64,000 nucleotides of DNA from Brachypodium distachyon (Eukaryota; Streptophyta; Magnoliopsida; Poales; Poaceae). Within the stretch, counting starts at the first letter, position 1, and each line of letters begins with the position of its first letter. Shown here piece after piece: positions 36,301 to 48,583 of this stretch. The notes beneath the pieces are model-generated. The model was not told the origin of the DNA. It was given only the letters and a program-made list of their open reading frames with translations, and searched no databases. The translations under genes were made by a program, and so were the position numbers. The DNA lies in NCBI RefSeq assembly GCF_000005505.3, contig NC_016132.3, positions 42,236,914 through 42,300,913 of the forward strand, given 5' to 3'.

Positions 36301-39300
36301 ATCTATTTATTTAAATTTCATGTATGAAAAAACACATACTAATTTAGTAATTCTTGGTCAAAGCCTTATCTTAAGAAACCAAATACGCCAACCTTGGTGA
36401 AAAGGAAGGAGTACAAGATGTTTTGTCCTAAGTCAAGCTTTTTTAGTCGAACTTCTTAAAGTTTGACCAAGTTTATAGAAAAATGTACTAATATCTACAA
36501 TATCAAATAAGTATACTCTGAAGATATATACCATGACAAAATTTAATAAAACTGATTTAGAGTTGTAGATGCTGGTAGATTTATATGAACTGGGTCAACT
36601 TTAAGTAGTTTGACTTGGGACAAAGCTAGAACATCTTACATTTTAAGAACGGTGGGATTATTTATTTATTTACATATCCATATCCTGTTTTTTGACGAAT
36701 TACCAAATAGTTGTGTGGTACTTCCTAGAAAGCAATAGAGTATCTGATGTTGTATGGGAAAACTAGTTTAACATATTTAGCAACCCAGTTAGTGTAGCTA
36801 CTGTTTGCTACAGTGGTTCTATTTAGTCTTGTGCAAAGTGCTCTTATTTGTAAGCTTGCCCCCATTGTTTATTTGATTAAGCTAGTGTACATTTTGTTGG
36901 TTGAACATGCATATCTTCTCTTAACTAATCCCCATCAGGTACCTCACTCTGTTATGCAGGCAAGTGCCTCAGTCAAGCAATTAAAGGATTTAAGGTCTTT
37001 ATGTATTAGGATTGTTTCCTTGGCACTTAGTCAGTATGAAAGTCATGACTTTGGAGAATACTTCTGGAATACCTTTTTTGCTTCTGTGAAACCTCTGATT
37101 GACTGCTTCAAACAAGAGGCTTCGAGTAGTCAGAAACCGGGCTCATTATTTTCATGCTTCATGGTAATGAGCCAGAGCCCAAAATTAGCACCATTGTTGG
37201 CGACAAATAACCTTGTGCCAGCCATTTTTTCTATTTTGACTGTGAAGACTGCGTCAGAATCTATCACCTCCCATGCACTTCAGTTTATTGAGAATCTATT
37301 GAGGCTAGATAATGATTTGGAGCAGGAAGATGACCACTCGGTGAAGAAAATTCTGGTTCAACATATGAATGTTCTTCTCCATAGTCTCCATGTTTTTGTT
37401 AATTATCGCAAAGAGCTTCACAGGTACATTCTGTTGTTTGGAGTCTGACAAGTGGCACAGAAGTACTCACACCATTTTCTTTAATAATGGTTTATATACA
37501 CATCAAATATAACATTCTTTTATTTATCTATTTTTTGGTTAAGCATCTCTTACGGTGGCTAACGCCTTTAAACTTGTCTTCTCACTTTCTCCGATCAGAT
37601 GCCTTTGTTCCCTTGGTCCAATGCATATTTTTTGTGTCTTCTGAAAACTCTTCCCTGCTTGGACCTTATCCTCATTTGTTTGGAGTGACACTATGAAAAA
37701 AAATCATTTTAGAGTACTTAATTTGTTGCCAAACTGCCAATGCCAACATCTCTAGAAGTTTGAGAGAATATCCAGTGCTACTGTCTGTTTGACTGTTTGG
37801 GTGCTACCGTGTTACCAATGCACGATAGCACCTTTAGAATAGCCAAAGGGTCGTTTGCACAGGATATTGAGTTTGTCTGGAACATGTTAGTGGAAGATAC
37901 AAATTAGTCTAGTCAATTGTGCGTTGTTTGTGAGGGCATTCTGTTTTGCTCAGAAATGCTTCACTCTGAGGATATGACACATTTCTGTAGCTTATGCTTT
38001 GAATGTTCCTTTTTATGTGTACAGGAGATCTGGGAGATGGCTTGGGAAACGTGAACTTCGGTTGTTTAAATTATTGTTGAATTACATAACAGACCCCTCA
38101 GCTGCAGAGCATGTTGTAGACCTCGTCCTTCCTTTTTTCAGCAAGAAGGATTTGAATTCTGGTAAGCTTTTTTTTAGACAAGTTTGTCTTGTGCGCAGAT
38201 ATATCGTGTACGTCAGCGTGCATACATGGGGCATGAGATTGTTCATCAATTTCATCTTGCTTGCAACATTCTCGCAACCTTGACATGTTCTGCTCTCTTT
38301 TGTCTTCCATACAACAGATGAGTGTCTGGAAGCTCTGCATGTTGTAAGGGGGATACTTCCAAATCTACGAGTTGCAGTGTGTGCAAAAATTATAAATGCA
38401 CTTAACCCATTGCTTGCGACTGTCGGTCTTGAACTGCGGCTATGCATCTGTGATATTTATGAGGGACTGTCATCGCACGAGTCTTCAGTGACACCACTGG
38501 TAATTATTCTCAGGCATGATGTCATGTTATCTGTGTCAAAATTTACCCCAAAACATGTTCTGCATTTTTGCAGTTACATCTGTAATAATCGGTCACTTTT
38601 ACAGGCTAGGTTACTGCGAGATCTGAATGCGGTCTCGGCCTCAGAACTTGGGGAACTAGATTATGACACGAGAATTAAAGCATATGATATGGTTCAGCCG
38701 CGGTTGTTTCATGGCATGAGAGAAGAGCATATGGGTGCCATATTATCTCACTGCGTGTATGATATGTCATCTGAAGAGTTAATTTTTCGGCAAAGTGCGT
38801 CCAGGGCTCTTCAGTCATTCCTGGAATTCTCTGCATCAATTATGAATAATGACTCCGAATGTTCTAGTGAAACGCCCGATATAAAACATGGAGAGACTAA
38901 TTCCAGCAGCACTTGCACAAAGGGCCGTATTCAACCAATATTAGAGAGAACTTACCTTCACAATATGGGGTTAGCAATGTGTAAAGATATCTCAGTTCAG
39001 AAGGTGTAAATTCTGTCATCTCTTTCTAAAGACTATGATTTACTGGACTAAAAGGACGAAACTGATGCTGTTATTTTTTTCAGGAGTGGATCATCTTACT
39101 TCGGGAGATGGTCTATAATTTTAATCATGTACCATCCTTAAACTCCTTCAGACTTCTCTGTAAGGAGGATCTGGACGATGATTTTTTCCATAATATAATT
39201 CATTTACAGGTAAGTAATTTACTTGATTCTTTTGCCCCCAGAGTTGAAACAAAGGATTGTAGCTCTTATTTGTATGCCCGTATCCACTAATGCAGGCGGG

Positions 39301-42300
39301 TAAAAGATCAAAAGCATTGTCTCTTTTCAGGCAGACAATCAAAGATACCAGCGTTTCAGAGGTAAATATTCAAATATTAATAGTGCTTTTAGTGGTGGGA
39401 TACGTGCAAATGAAATTAAATAACTGCCATGGATTATTTTCTATTTGTTTAGACTTTTAAGTTACAAGTTCAGTGCTTCACAGACTATATTTTTTGTTAT
39501 TGATTACTACACGATAGGTGTTTGTTGCTGCATTTCATCCCATTTAGTAGTGCTATATAGAACATTAATCCAGATGCAACACTTTTTTGCTTGCTACTTC
39601 AGGACTACTCTCTTTTGATTTATTGAGCTAATATGAGTTTATGACATCATAAATAAAATCGTGATAGAGCTAAAGGGAAGCTATGCCCCACTATCTAAAC
39701 CACCCCACTGCACTCCTTAAATAGAAATGCTAAGTTCATCGTGTCACGTACCCTAATTTCTTTTTAAAACCATGTAGCTATGTACTGCACGTGAAGCACA
39801 AGTACAAGAACACTTGTTATGAGCACCACATCAATGACAGTAAATAACAATGGACCACGCATACCTTGACAGGGGCAGACCTAGAGCAAAAGTATCCTGG
39901 TGTCCTCATCTATGCCATGCATACATTTCAGTGGAAATTGGGGGTGTCACACACACTATATACGTGAAATGCACCGATGAAAAAAATCCAGACCGGGTCC
40001 AGTGCACCCCCTTGGCTACACGTGGATACGCCCCTGTACCTTGGGTACGAGTCCCAAGCATTTTCATGGGGGTATGGAGTGTAAATTAGACTATACACTC
40101 TGTATTTCTTCAGTGGAAAGTTATTTTGAAAAGAAGTATCCCAAGTTTGAAGACAGATATAGTGAAACAGAGGAGTAATAAAGGCAGCAACACAAATGCA
40201 TAATTGCCTTCTAGTTAATCAGCACCTAGAATAATGATACCTTTACAAAGATTCTAGTTTTTTTTGAAAATAAAAACATGTGTCTGTTGGCTATTTCATT
40301 TCCACCATCAGTTCATGTCATTCCAGAAATTACAGCCCTGTTTGGAATGTTTCAATCTCACAAGTATACACAGCTGCTAAATTCCTGTGAATTTCTTGTG
40401 AACTCCAATGGTCCAAATAGGGATTGGATTGTTACAGCTTCTGGTTAAAATGGTGCAGTTGTTATACGAAGTTTTATGATGGTACACCCTAACCCACCCA
40501 CAAATTGAAGTTCCAGCACAGAAACTGCATCCCACCAGTTCTCATGCAACCATTGCATCATTTAATGTTAATAATTGGCACACCAAACTTTCAACGGATT
40601 GATCATCTGATTCTTGCTGCCCCCTTTTTTTCATTCATTAACTTAATTCTTTCGCTTTCTGTTTCAGGATGTGACTATGAAAGTCTTTGTTCCGCTATTT
40701 TTTAACATGTTTTTTGATGTCAAAGCTGGGAAGGGTGAACAAGTAAGAGATGTATGTTTGGACACACTTTCTTCTGTTGCTGCCAATGTGCAGTGGGAGC
40801 ATTACCGAACAATACTGATGAGATGCTTCCGTGAGTTGAGTCTCAAGCCTGATAAGCAGAAGGTCATATTGAGGCTAATATGTGCTGTTTTAGATGCATT
40901 CCATTTCACGAAACCTGCAACCAATGTCTTGAGTAAATCCGATTCTATGAATGAAGATTCTCCTTCCCTTACGTTCTCCTTAACTACAGTCTCTTCGGAG
41001 AAGCAACGCTACCTGCGAAAGGTAGTCTTTCCACAGGTCCAGAAGTTATTAGGAGCTGATCCAGAGAAAGTCAATGTCAGTATAAACCTTGTAGCACTAA
41101 AAATACTCAAGTTACTACCAGTGGATTATTTCGAGTCACAACTTTCAAGCATCATACATCGAATCTGCAACTTTCTCAAGAATCGTCTTGAAAGCGTGCG
41201 TGATGAAGCAAGATCAGCTTTAGCTGCATCTCTAAAGGAACTGGGGATTGGCTATTTGCAGTTTGTGGTCAAGATATTGAGGGCGATACTAAAGAGGGGT
41301 TACGAGTTACATGTTCTGGGTTACACACTTCATTATTTATTATCAAAAATCATAACAGCTGAGATGAATGGTAGTCTTGACTACTGCTTACAAGATTTGT
41401 TGGCTGTGGTGGAGAGTGATATACTTGGAGATATTGCGGAACAAAAGGAAGTTGAAAAGATAGCCTCCAAAATGAAAGAGACAAAGAAGAGGATGTCATT
41501 TGAGACTCTTAAGCTGATTTCTCAGAGTATTACATTCAGAACACATTCTTTAAAATTAATCTTACCAATTTCTGCGCATCTTCGGAAGCACCTTACTCCA
41601 AAATTAAGGACAAAACTGGAGACGATGCTACACAGTATAGCCTTGGGGATTGAGTGCAACCCATCAACTGAAACATCTAACTTATTTATATTTGTTTATG
41701 GCCTTGTTGAGGATACTATCACAGTAAATGAATCTCCTTGCAGAGAGAATATGGATTCTCATTGTGGTAAAGAAAAGATTCACAGAAAGAATTTACTTGG
41801 ACTTGGTGAGAGTGGGTTACAAAACACCTATATACTTACAAGGTTTGCACTTTCTTTACTGCGTAATCGTTTGAAAAGCATCAAGCTGCACAAGGAAGAT
41901 GAGCAACTTCTGTCGATGTTGGATCCTTTTGTCAACCTCTTGGGAAAATGTCTGAGTTCTAAATATGAAAGTGTCCTTTCTGTTGCTTTTAGATGTATTG
42001 CCATGTTGGTGAAACTTCCTTTGCCATCTCTGAAGGACAATGCAAATCCTATCAAGAATGTACTTATGGACATTGCACAGAGAACTGGAAATTCCAATGG
42101 TCATTTGGTTACTTCTTGTTTGAAACTACTTGCTCATCTACTTAGAGGCTTCCGAATTTCACTTTCAGATGACCAGCTCCAGATGGTTATTCGTTTCCCC
42201 ATTTTTGTTGACCTCCAGACAAACCCTTCTCCTGTTGCGTTGTCTCTTTTGAAGGCAATAGTCAAACGGAAATTGGTTTCCCATGAGATTTATGATATTA

Positions 42301-45300
42301 TAGTCAGGGTAGGAGAACTTATGGTTACAACTCAAACTGAATCTATAAGGCAGCAATGCATTCAGATTCTGCTACAATTTTTTCTGAATTATCCACTTTC
42401 AGAGAAGCGCTTACAACAGCATATTGATTTCTTCCTGACAAATCTGAGGTATGAATCTCTAATAATTACTTGCATTTGGCATTGCCTGAGTTCTGTAAGC
42501 TAATTTCATGATATTTCGCAGTTACGAGCATCCATTAGGAAGAGAAGCTGTGCTCGAAATGCTTCACGATATTCTTACCAGATTTCCCCAGAGGATTATT
42601 GATGACCAGGGCCAAACATTTTTTCTTCATCTTGTAGTTGCTTTAGCAAATGAAAAGCACCAGAATGTGTCATCTATGATCCTTAGAGCAATCCAGAAGA
42701 TGTTAGGACGCATTGGTGATCAGGGAAAGAATTATATTTTCGAGTACTCTCTTTCGTGGTACACTGGCAAAAAACAGAATTTGTGGAGTGCTTCAGCCCA
42801 GGTTAATATTGATTAGTACTTATTCGCAAAAAAAAAATACTGATTAGTATTTTTATGATTGTACTGTTGTTCTGCCAAACACAAAATGCTACAAATTTGA
42901 CATGACTCTTGCAAATCATGCCCTCGCTTTCCTTGTACATTTTGGAAGAGCATTGAAGCACTTCGGTCAATGCTTTTATTGCATTCAAGTAGTGTTTTGT
43001 TTGTTTGTCTATTGAACTAAAGAGGTGGTCCTTGCATTTTACAGGTTATTGGTTTACTTGTTGGAGACCGCTCACTAGGAATTGGTAAATACCTTAAAAG
43101 TATATTGGATGTTGCAAAGCAAATAATGGAATCTTCTGTCGCTGCATCTGGGGGAGTACAGCTAGATTTAACTGATGAAACTGCCCTACCTTTTTGGAAA
43201 GAGGCGTACTACTCTATTGCCATGGTGGATAGGTTACTACTACACTTTCCAGAGTTGTATTTCTCGCAAAATATGGAGGTATGATTAGTGTTCGATCACC
43301 ACTGCTCTGTTTTCCAGAATTATTCTGACATTTTGCTCTGATGTGATGACATGTTCCTTGATTGAAAGCAAAGCTTGTTCTTGATCTAGGAAACACGGGT
43401 ACATATCCGATACGGGGATACCGTGACACGGCAATTTCTCAGAAACGTGGATATATATAACGATTCTTAAAATAGAGAAATTAAAGGTTTTTCATAGGAT
43501 AAATACCTCTGTATCGATGTTCTTCTCTCCACATAAATCAAATAAGGTTAAGCAAATAAATATTTCACATCCAACCGAGCAAGCGTAGTAGCTTAACTCA
43601 AGCAAACTTAGATGGTAGAATGATACCATGGTCCATGGTCTAAAATATCACAATTCAGTTCACAAAATGAAAGCATCTGATGATCTAAATATAAATAAGG
43701 TTCAGAGATCATAAACTAGAATGGCATATTAACTATTAAGATCACATGAATAGATTACTCCTCCATGGCTGCAGCTCCAGTATCCTCGATTTAAAGTGCT
43801 CCAATATCATGCACCAAGGCCTCCAATTGTGGAGGGATTTGTCAATTTGGGTAGGGTACAGTATCCTTTGGTATCTCGAGGCCCCCCTCATGTATCTCGA
43901 GGTATCTCCTCAGGCATCTTGCTTTATTTATTCATTTTTATTCAAAAACGTATGGATACGTACGGGATACATATCGGGCAGTATCCGGTATCCGTGCAGT
44001 ATCTGATATCGGTACGGCAGTAAAGGGAAGTATGTTTCCTAGGCTTGACTAGCTTTAAGAAAAGAACAGAGATCATGGCCAACTCATACCCTACTTGAGA
44101 CAGGAACCTTGGTGTTGTTTTGAACTACATATCGATGCATGTTAGACTATATATTCAGTGAACTACCTACCCCACCTCCCCTTCCACCCTCATTCTGTAG
44201 ACAAACCCACACAAAAATTCTAATCAGATTTTTACACTTGAGGTACATATGGCTACTTTAGTAATTTACATCGCTGGAAGTATTAATTCCAAGACATACT
44301 ATGTGCCTCCATTTTAAAATTGGCGAGTACCATTTTGGTTGTACAATGAAGTACTTGACAAACCTTTTACTTGCAGGATATATGGATGATTGTTTGCAAG
44401 CTGTTGGTCCATCCCCACTCAAAGTTACGTAATATGTCTAGCTCTCTTGTAGCCTCATATTTTACTTCAGTGGAGAAGAGGAAACGCGAGAAGTTGGATG
44501 CTACATCATCATTCCTTGTCCAACCTAGCAGGCTATTCCTAATAGCTGCTTCTTTCTTGAAACAATTGAGGACGGAGCTAAGTGATACTACCGCCAACAA
44601 TCTAATTATGCAAAATCTTGCATACTCGATCTGTAACTTGCATTTGTTGGTTAAGCAAATAGCCTCACCGCATCAGTTTTGGTCTAGCCTTGGTTCATCT
44701 GATCATGGTGCCTTCCTTGAGGGTTTTGAATTGCTCGGTTCAACAAAAGCAAAGAACACATTTCTCCTCTGCACTGCTTCTTCCGCTTGTGCAGCTGGAT
44801 CTGATGTTGACAGTAGCGAGGAACTTATGTCTTTGTTAGTTTCTTCTCTTTTGAAGAGGATGGGAAAAATTGCAATGCAGATGGAGGATACACATGTATG
44901 TACTATCCTGTCAGCCAAGTCAAAGTATCATTCTTTGATTGTATACGAAATTTTATACTTAATACTTAAAACTGTGTTTTAATACTTAAAATTTTATACT
45001 TAATACTCAAAATATCTACGTGTTTGCAGATGAAAATCATATTCAGTTGTTTCAGTATGATTTCATCGGCGCTTGGAGCTGAAGTGTCAGTGACCTACTC
45101 TGTTCACTTCTTGGCCCCATTGTACAAAGTTGCTGAAGGGTTTGCTGGGAAAGTCATCAGTGGTATGATTTTTGTCTTCATATGATGCATTTTCGACTAT
45201 TCAATTCTTTGTGTGCTGTCGAAGTTTACTTGCTTACTGCAAATTTGTATGGTTTCTATGAGACACTGAGTTTTTCGCTGCTTACAATGTAATCTTGCCC

Positions 45301-45590
45301 AACTTCTAACTTATTGCCGTTTTCTGTTTCTAGATGAAGTTAAGCAATCAGCAGAGGTGGCCCGGGACAAACTACGTAATCTGATTGGTGTTGAGAAATT
45401 TGTCGAAGTTTACAACAGTGTCCGCAAGGACCTTAAAGCCAAGAGGGAGAGCAGAAAGCAGGCAGAAAAACTTGTTGCGGCGGTTGACCCGGCACGCCAT
45501 GCCAAGAGGAAGCTGCGCATAGCCGCAAAGCACCGAGACCACAAGAAACGGAAGGTAATGGCGATGAAGATGGGAAGGTGGTTGAGGTAG
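27311..45590 (+). CDS. UTP20: UTP20, small-subunit processome component (31 exons)
   Basis: Large HEAT-repeat nucleolar protein needed for early cleavages of pre-18S rRNA; the model gives 2706 residues (human homolog about 2785). Exons: 27311-27379, 27492-27614, 28936-29093, 30341-30385, 30540-30618, 30692-30765, 30923-31029, 31502-31687, 32005-32208, 32311-32503, 32577-32693, 32786-33135, 33221-33413, 33509-33743, 33816-34146, 34749-34929, 35015-35155, 35242-35503, 35613-36086, 36939-37423, 38025-38161, 38318-38499, 38605-39003, 39084-39209, 39296-39361, 40668-42448, 42522-42801, 43045-43278, 44377-44895, 45030-45162, 45334-45590. All junctions are GT-AG and keep phase. The DRIM domain covers very roughly residues 900-1500 (RKAILRFLLQFDSNELQLFF; QLKDLRSLCIRIVSLALSQY). 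The C-terminus is basic (KRKLRIAAKHRDHKKRKVMA), as in the family. Exon 20 could alternatively start 21 bases later (in-frame AG), and exon 17 has a second, less likely donor at 35201. Introns hold several MITEs. Confidence 0.93.
28122..28238 (+). mobile_element. Stowaway MITE (family A) in UTP20 intron 2
   Basis: TA-flanked 117 bp with ends ctccctctgatcctaaatt / aatttaggatcggagggag. Confidence 0.9.
28437..28610 (+). mobile_element. MITE fragment in UTP20 intron 2
   Basis: Shares atctacaatatcaaataagt, aaaactgatttagagttg and gtttgacttaggacaaagct with the element at about 36414-36660; it ends in ggaacggaggaagta. The left terminal repeat is missing. Confidence 0.7.
36171..36413. mobile_element. 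Stowaway-type MITE in UTP20 intron 19
   Basis: About 243 bp from tactcccttttttcatatgg to ccttggtgaaaaggaaggagta, with inverted ends tactccctt / aaggaaggagta and internal inverted text (ggttttgttaagacaag / cttatcttaagaaacc). Confidence 0.7.
36414..36660 (+). mobile_element. Second MITE abutting the first in intron 19
   Basis: Runs from caagatgttttgtcctaagt to gaacatcttacattttaag; the inner ends are inverted (gatgttttgtcctaagtcaa / gacttgggacaaagctagaacatc). Its left outermost bases are lost or shared with the preceding element. Same family as the MITE split by the LINE at 6.2/14.3 kb. Confidence 0.65.
39800..40090 (-). repeat. Dispersed repeat fragment in UTP20 intron 25
   Basis: A 79-codon open frame (39850-40089) interrupts the otherwise AT-rich intron. 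The minus-strand text (ggggcgtatccacgtgtagcc, gtgcactggacccggtc, gtgacacccccaatttccac) looks like a dispersed cereal repeat, not an exon: no homology to UTP20 continues through it and exons 25 and 26 join in phase without it. Confidence 0.4.
40336..40427. mobile_element. hAT-like MITE candidate in UTP20 intron 25
   Basis: Inverted ends gccctgtttggaatg and ggtccaaatagggatt, about 92 bp apart. The termini resemble those of the candidates at 26645 and 61295. Confidence 0.45.
43386..44042. mobile_element. 657-bp non-autonomous transposon in UTP20 intron 28
   Basis: Perfect 10-base inverted ends ctaggaaaca / tgtttcctag bound the element. Inside both ends are clusters of 'gatacg/gtatcc' words (acatatccgatacggggata at the left; gatacatatcgggcagtatc and ccggtatccgtgcagtatc at the right). 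No coding capacity. A flanking cttga word is present on both sides, so a short target duplication is possible. Confidence 0.6.
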
Positions 45591-46897
45591 CTTTGGTGCT
45601 AGGGTAGAGCTGAATTGTACAGCGTTCACTTTTGCCCATTCTTGTTCTTGGTGCTAGCGGCAGGCCGGAAATTTTGTACGCTAGTTATAGGTAGCTTTAC
45701 GGCTGCACTCAATTTTGTTGACGACCTGTAACTCTCCAAGGTCCAATGGGAATTTGATAATAGGCCCATTACAAGATCTAATGAATTGGATTGAATTTGA
45801 ACAAATCCTGTGACCCGAATGAATTTCACGTGCAACGTGCAACACGCTGATGGTATGTTTGCGAAGTGTTACCTGTCATGTGGCTTGTGGTCGACTGGTC
45901 GCAAAATGATTTTCGGGGGCTAACGGGACTGGACTTATCTAACTTGCTCTGGAATCTGGATCCTCGTCAGACGCTAGAAGGAACGTGGACCATACGGTAG
46001 CACTACCCTTGAATCAATCACCCAGCCCGCGGAAGTCGAGTGTGTGTGTGTGTGGCCAGCCGGCCAACCGGGTGCCTCGCCACCCATGATCCATCCAAGC
46101 ATCCAACCAGCGAACTCAAAAGGCCCCAACGACAAACGTACGTTGTAAAAAATACTGTAACAGAACAGATACGTTCAACGTCGCCGTCTCCTGCCTTGAC
46201 CAGCCGGCCAATGCCACCGGGAGCACGGCTTCATCGCTGTTGGCCGCCTTCTTCTGGCCTCGGCGCTGCCACGCCAGACGGCCTGGGGCGCTGGCCGGCT
46301 TCGCTCCAGCGCGCTAGCTAGCCCACCGTCAAAGTCCACGAGTCGTCGGTCCACGGCGACGACCGACCCGCGCGCTAGCGTTCGTACCTTCCTGCTTAGT
46401 TTTGATTGATTGATCCCGGCTGGGCGGATCGCTGGATAGAAAGCGACCGAGGGTACTTGATGGCTCTGCTGGTACAGACTGATCGTTTAGCTAAGCTAGA
46501 AGTACTAGAAGCCGTCTCGCACGCACGTCTTGGTCGTTGTCGCGTATCCGGAGACGCGCGGCAGGCGATCCATCCATCCATATACGCGGTGTGGCGCGCG
46601 GTGCGGGTTTTCCAGGTAAAGTCCAGCTCGTGTGCTCCCACTGACGCTACGTGCGTCATCCCGGTCGAACGCAGCCCGGCCCGGCGGGCGTGCGTCACCG
46701 AGCGTGCGTTCGATCTTGCTTTCCTTTTATAGCTTTTCTGGTCATGAATACCAGTTACTCCTCACTTGCTCTTTACCAATAAGAGCTCCCGAAGCCCAGC
46801 GTGTGCACCAAGTTGCAGCCACTCGTTATCGATCAAGGAGGCCGAGGCAGCAGCTGGTTTCTGGCCGGTTGGTGGCCGGGCTTGTCGATCGCCGTAT
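45591..46897. other. UTP20 3' UTR and WRKY promoter region
   Basis: The first 200-250 bases are likely the UTP20 3' UTR. From about 46000 the DNA is GC-rich and leads to the WRKY gene. W-box cores (TTGAC) occur near 46196 (+) and near 46329 (as GTCAA), compatible with WRKY auto- or cross-regulation, but such short motifs are frequent by chance. Open frames here show no domain. Confidence 0.4.
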
Positions 46898-47706
46898 ATG
46901 TCCTCGTACCTCCTCTCCATGAGCCCCGTCGACGAGATCGGCGGGTACGTGGACGACGGCAGCGACGACATGACCGCCGGCTACCTATCCTTCGACATCG
47001 ACGAGTATTACCTGCCGGAGGCAGATCACGCCTTGTATACAGGGCAGCAGGCGGCGGCGGATCCGCCCGTTGCGCATTCTCTGCAAGCCGACGACGCTGA
47101 CAGCTACAAGAGCGGCAGCAAAGCAGCAAGTTCAGAAGGACTCTCCTACCACGATAAGATCAATAATCATCAGTACGTAGGCATTGTTACAAACTCTAAA
47201 GAATATATCTCTCTGTTGTTAGCTGTTGGAATGAGACTAGCTCGATTCGAAGTCTCAAGTTAATTGTGCCGTGGTCGAACTGTCTGTGGTACGGTGTGCA
47301 GGAGCTTGACGAGCGCCGGAAAGAGCTGCAAGATCGCGTTCAAGACGAGGTCGGAGGTGGAGGTGATGGACGACGGGTACCGGTGGAGGAAGTACGGCAA
47401 GAAGATGGTCAAGAACAGCCCCAACCCAAGGTACTAATTAACGCCACATACCCGCGTGCGCATTCTAGGTATTCGGTCGTTCCACGAAGAATTTTCAACG
47501 AAAACCCGGTGTGCCGACATACGTGCATACGCAGGAACTACTACCGTTGTTCGAGCGAGGGGTGCCGCGTGAAGAAGCGGGTGGAGCGGGAGCGGGACGA
47601 CGCGCGCTTCGTCATCACCACCTACCACGGCGTCCACGACCACCCCGCGCCGCTCCCGCCGAGGGGGTGCGCCGGCTACTCGCTGGCCCAGCCGCACTAC
47701 CAGTAG
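46898..47706 (+). CDS. WRKY transcription factor, group IIc, WRKYGKK variant
   Basis: Exons 46898-47172, 47302-47430 and 47535-47706 give 191 residues with in-phase GT-AG junctions. The N-terminal half is acidic (YVDDGSDDMTAGYLSFDIDE). The single WRKY domain near the C-terminus has DDGYRWRKYGKKMVKNSPNP, then a zinc finger CxxxxC-x23-HxH (YYRCSSEGC ... HGVHDH), the C2H2 spacing of group II. The intron inside the domain (after NPR) is at the conserved WRKY position. The heptapeptide carries Lys in place of Gln; this GKK form is known in group IIc members, and binding to the standard W-box (TTGAC C/T) is reported as altered for such variants. Start choice: the only ATG that precedes the conserved part in frame, apart from an internal Met eight codons later. 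Confidence 0.92.
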
Positions 47707-47811
47707 TCCATCACCCATGTTTCACTATTGGAGGCCCGCTGCTAGCTCTGCTTTCTTGACCCGATGAAGCTGCACGCACGCCGCCGGTGCAGGGGAATGG
47801 ATTACGGGCGG

Positions 47812-47833
47812 CAGCAAGCAGCAGCAGCAGCAG
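47812..47833 (+). repeat. AGC trinucleotide repeat in WRKY 3' region
   Basis: About six to seven (AGC)n units with one interruption, roughly 105 bases after the WRKY stop codon. Confidence 0.6.
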
Positions 47834-48256
47834 AGATCCACACCGCAGTACTAGTAGTATTTTTTTTTTCCGAGGCCTGTATTGTATGCAACGATGCGGG
47901 AGATTGAACACGGTATTACTGAAACGGTTCTGGGATTTTTTAAGAACCGGAAGATGCATGTAACAAGAAGCACCCTTTTCATTGAACGACCTAAGCCGTG
48001 ATTTGGGCTAAAAGTAGCAGGGTTACCAAGTTCAAGGGTTGCGATGCAATTTCCTCTTTATAAATTTGTTTAAAAAGGATATTCATTACTTTTGGAATAA
48101 ATTTTAATGTACCTAAAAACATTTCTTGTGTAACATTTTTTTCATGTATTTGTATGACATTAAAAAAAGAAAACAAAAATACTTAAATTCAGAAACAACA
48201 TGAAAAGTGAAAACGAAACAAAAAGGATTGTTTTTAGACCAACGATTTGACTTTAT

Positions 48257-48583
48257 TTAATCAACGAACGTAATACAGCTGACTGAAAAAACTAAAACAA
48301 CAACAAAGATTTCGGATAAACCGAAAGTTACATAAAAAAAATCTTTGAAGCCAACTTTTCTAGCTGCGCCAATCGCATCTTGATATTTTTTCAAATCTCT
48401 GGTGACGAAACAGTAGAATACCAAACCTGCATAAGCTGGTGAGAACTTAATATTGTTGAATGCGTGGTGGCCGAGGACACACCACTCGCAAGACAGGTTA
48501 TCGAACCATTGAATCATCGCCGAACCGATGAGGAAGATGACCAAAATCACGAAATCACGAGCTGTGAGATCCCAAAACTCCAT
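48257..48583 (-). CDS. Putative small membrane protein, function unknown
   Basis: A single-exon minus-strand frame of 108 residues that I do not recognise. Hydrophobic segments at about residues 10-28 (DFVILVIFLIGSAMIQWF), 48-62 (SPAYAGLVFYCFVT) and 84-106 (VTFGLSEIFVVVLVFSVSC) suggest three transmembrane helices. Between them lie a Cys/His patch (SCEWCVLGHH) and a charged stretch (TRDLKKYQDAIGAARKVGFK). Upstream on the same strand is a leader-like stretch with aaaccctag (about 48788-48797), a telo-box-like word common in plant 5' UTRs. It could be a genuine small gene or an open stretch captured by a transposon; no second exon is evident. The complementary plus-strand frame (48464-48727) looks like a shadow. 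Confidence 0.45.
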   Translation of the reverse strand: MEFWDLTARDFVILVIFLIGSAMIQWFDNLSCEWCVLGHHAFNNIKFSPAYAGLVFYCFVTRDLKKYQDAIGAARKVGFKDFFYVTFGLSEIFVVVLVFSVSCITFVD

